Assembly: GCA_948956705.1 (NCBI GenBank)
Contig: CARCZS010000008.1
Span: 6,241 to 70,240, forward strand
DNA: 64,000 bases
Source of the DNA: an uncultured Phocaeicola sp.
GTDB taxonomy: Bacteria > Bacteroidota > Bacteroidia > Bacteroidales > Bacteroidaceae
Direction: 5' to 3'
Below are positions 63,982 through 64,000 of the stretch, piece after piece. Every line of letters starts with the position of its first letter. Positions within the stretch are counted from its first letter, which is position 1. The notes beneath the pieces were generated by a model, which worked only from the letters and a program-made list of their open reading frames with translations, ran no database searches and was not told where the DNA came from. The position numbers were made by a program, and so were the translations under genes.

Positions 63982-64000
63982 ACCCTTTTTTAAGGGTTTG

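Larger units (their letters stand above)
63065..64000. other. intergenic region with terminator and second phase switch
   Basis: About 940 bases without a gene. It holds a terminator (63301), further GAGAGCATGAGAG-type motifs to 63400, short degenerate repeats of AACTTCAAGGTCTTT (about 63580-63655), a decayed coding remnant (63661-63770) and the second phase-switch copy up to the window end. Confidence 0.75.
63661..64000 (+). repeat. direct repeat, copy 2 (phase-switch module, cut by window end)
   Basis: Copy of 8641-8977, offset 55,023. It should be followed by a second regulator/S-layer-type operon beyond the window. Confidence 0.93.

Noticed and set aside
1..64000. tRNA or rRNA genes
   Set aside because: The intergenic gaps were read for cloverleaf ends and conserved rRNA stretches; none was seen. 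By eye a degenerate tRNA could be missed.

Overview
The window is chromosomal DNA of a gut Bacteroidales, most likely Bacteroides or Phocaeicola (P. vulgatus/dorei-like). Support: SusC/SusD outer-membrane uptake pairs, lipoproteins with an acidic stretch after the lipobox cysteine, the Bacteroidetes -7 promoter element TAnnTTTG in front of many genes, and the genus-typical forms of LeuRS, ArgS, DUF4254 and viroplasmin-RNase H. No rRNA, tRNA, CRISPR array, intact insertion sequence or recombinase gene was seen.

Layout. 1-8.2 kb: leuS, a YitT-type membrane protein, a shortened Bro-N protein, a large SWIM-SNF2 helicase and an orphan outer-membrane protein. 8.2-12.4 kb: a phase-variable locus, in which two palindromic inverted repeats bracket a small invertible promoter segment ahead of a sensorless AraC-type regulator and an 894-residue S-layer-type lipoprotein. 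12.4-15 kb: an AAA/PD-(D/E)XK protein and pdxB. 15.1-31 kb: a lipopolysaccharide assembly cluster. Its rightward arm holds DUF4254, GT9, a Kdo-kinase-like protein, an LpxL-type acyltransferase, UDP-galactopyranose mutase, GT4, a galactofuranosyltransferase and GT32. Its leftward arms hold GT2, an epimerase, a duplicated LAB_N protein, a DPM-like GT2, an ArnT-like GT39, and a WecF/WecE-like pair. A further GT2 follows. 31-35.4 kb: argS, RNase H and an LTA-synthase-like sulfatase. 36-40.7 kb: a SusC/SusD pair without enzymes. 40.9-50 kb: tRNA-modification genes (U32, dusB), a DUF2807 protein, a CDF-epimerase-PAP2 operon, RNase R and a 42-residue basic protein. 50-54.6 kb: cysE, a TPR histidine kinase, and divergent dps/oxyR. 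54.7-63.1 kb: a polysaccharide utilization locus with ECF sigma factor, FecR anti-sigma, STN-SusC, SusD and a GH30 hydrolase. 63.1-64 kb: a second copy of the phase switch, cut by the window end.

Main observations. The phase-switch module occurs twice, 55,023 bp apart, in the same orientation and nearly identical. In both copies the only perfect -7 element points away from the downstream gene, so both read as OFF in this assembly. The right-hand repeat of each is a 41-bp near-perfect palindrome that would be broken by inversion, suggesting a state-dependent RNA hairpin. Two intergenic regions carry unrelated sequences built on the same plan: three tandem 22-bp units, each with a palindromic core. 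A roughly 143-bp element with GTGTGTCAAAAC ends occurs twice, and the hairpin behind leuS carries the same ends. Gene functions rest on motif and family recognition by eye; no database search was run.
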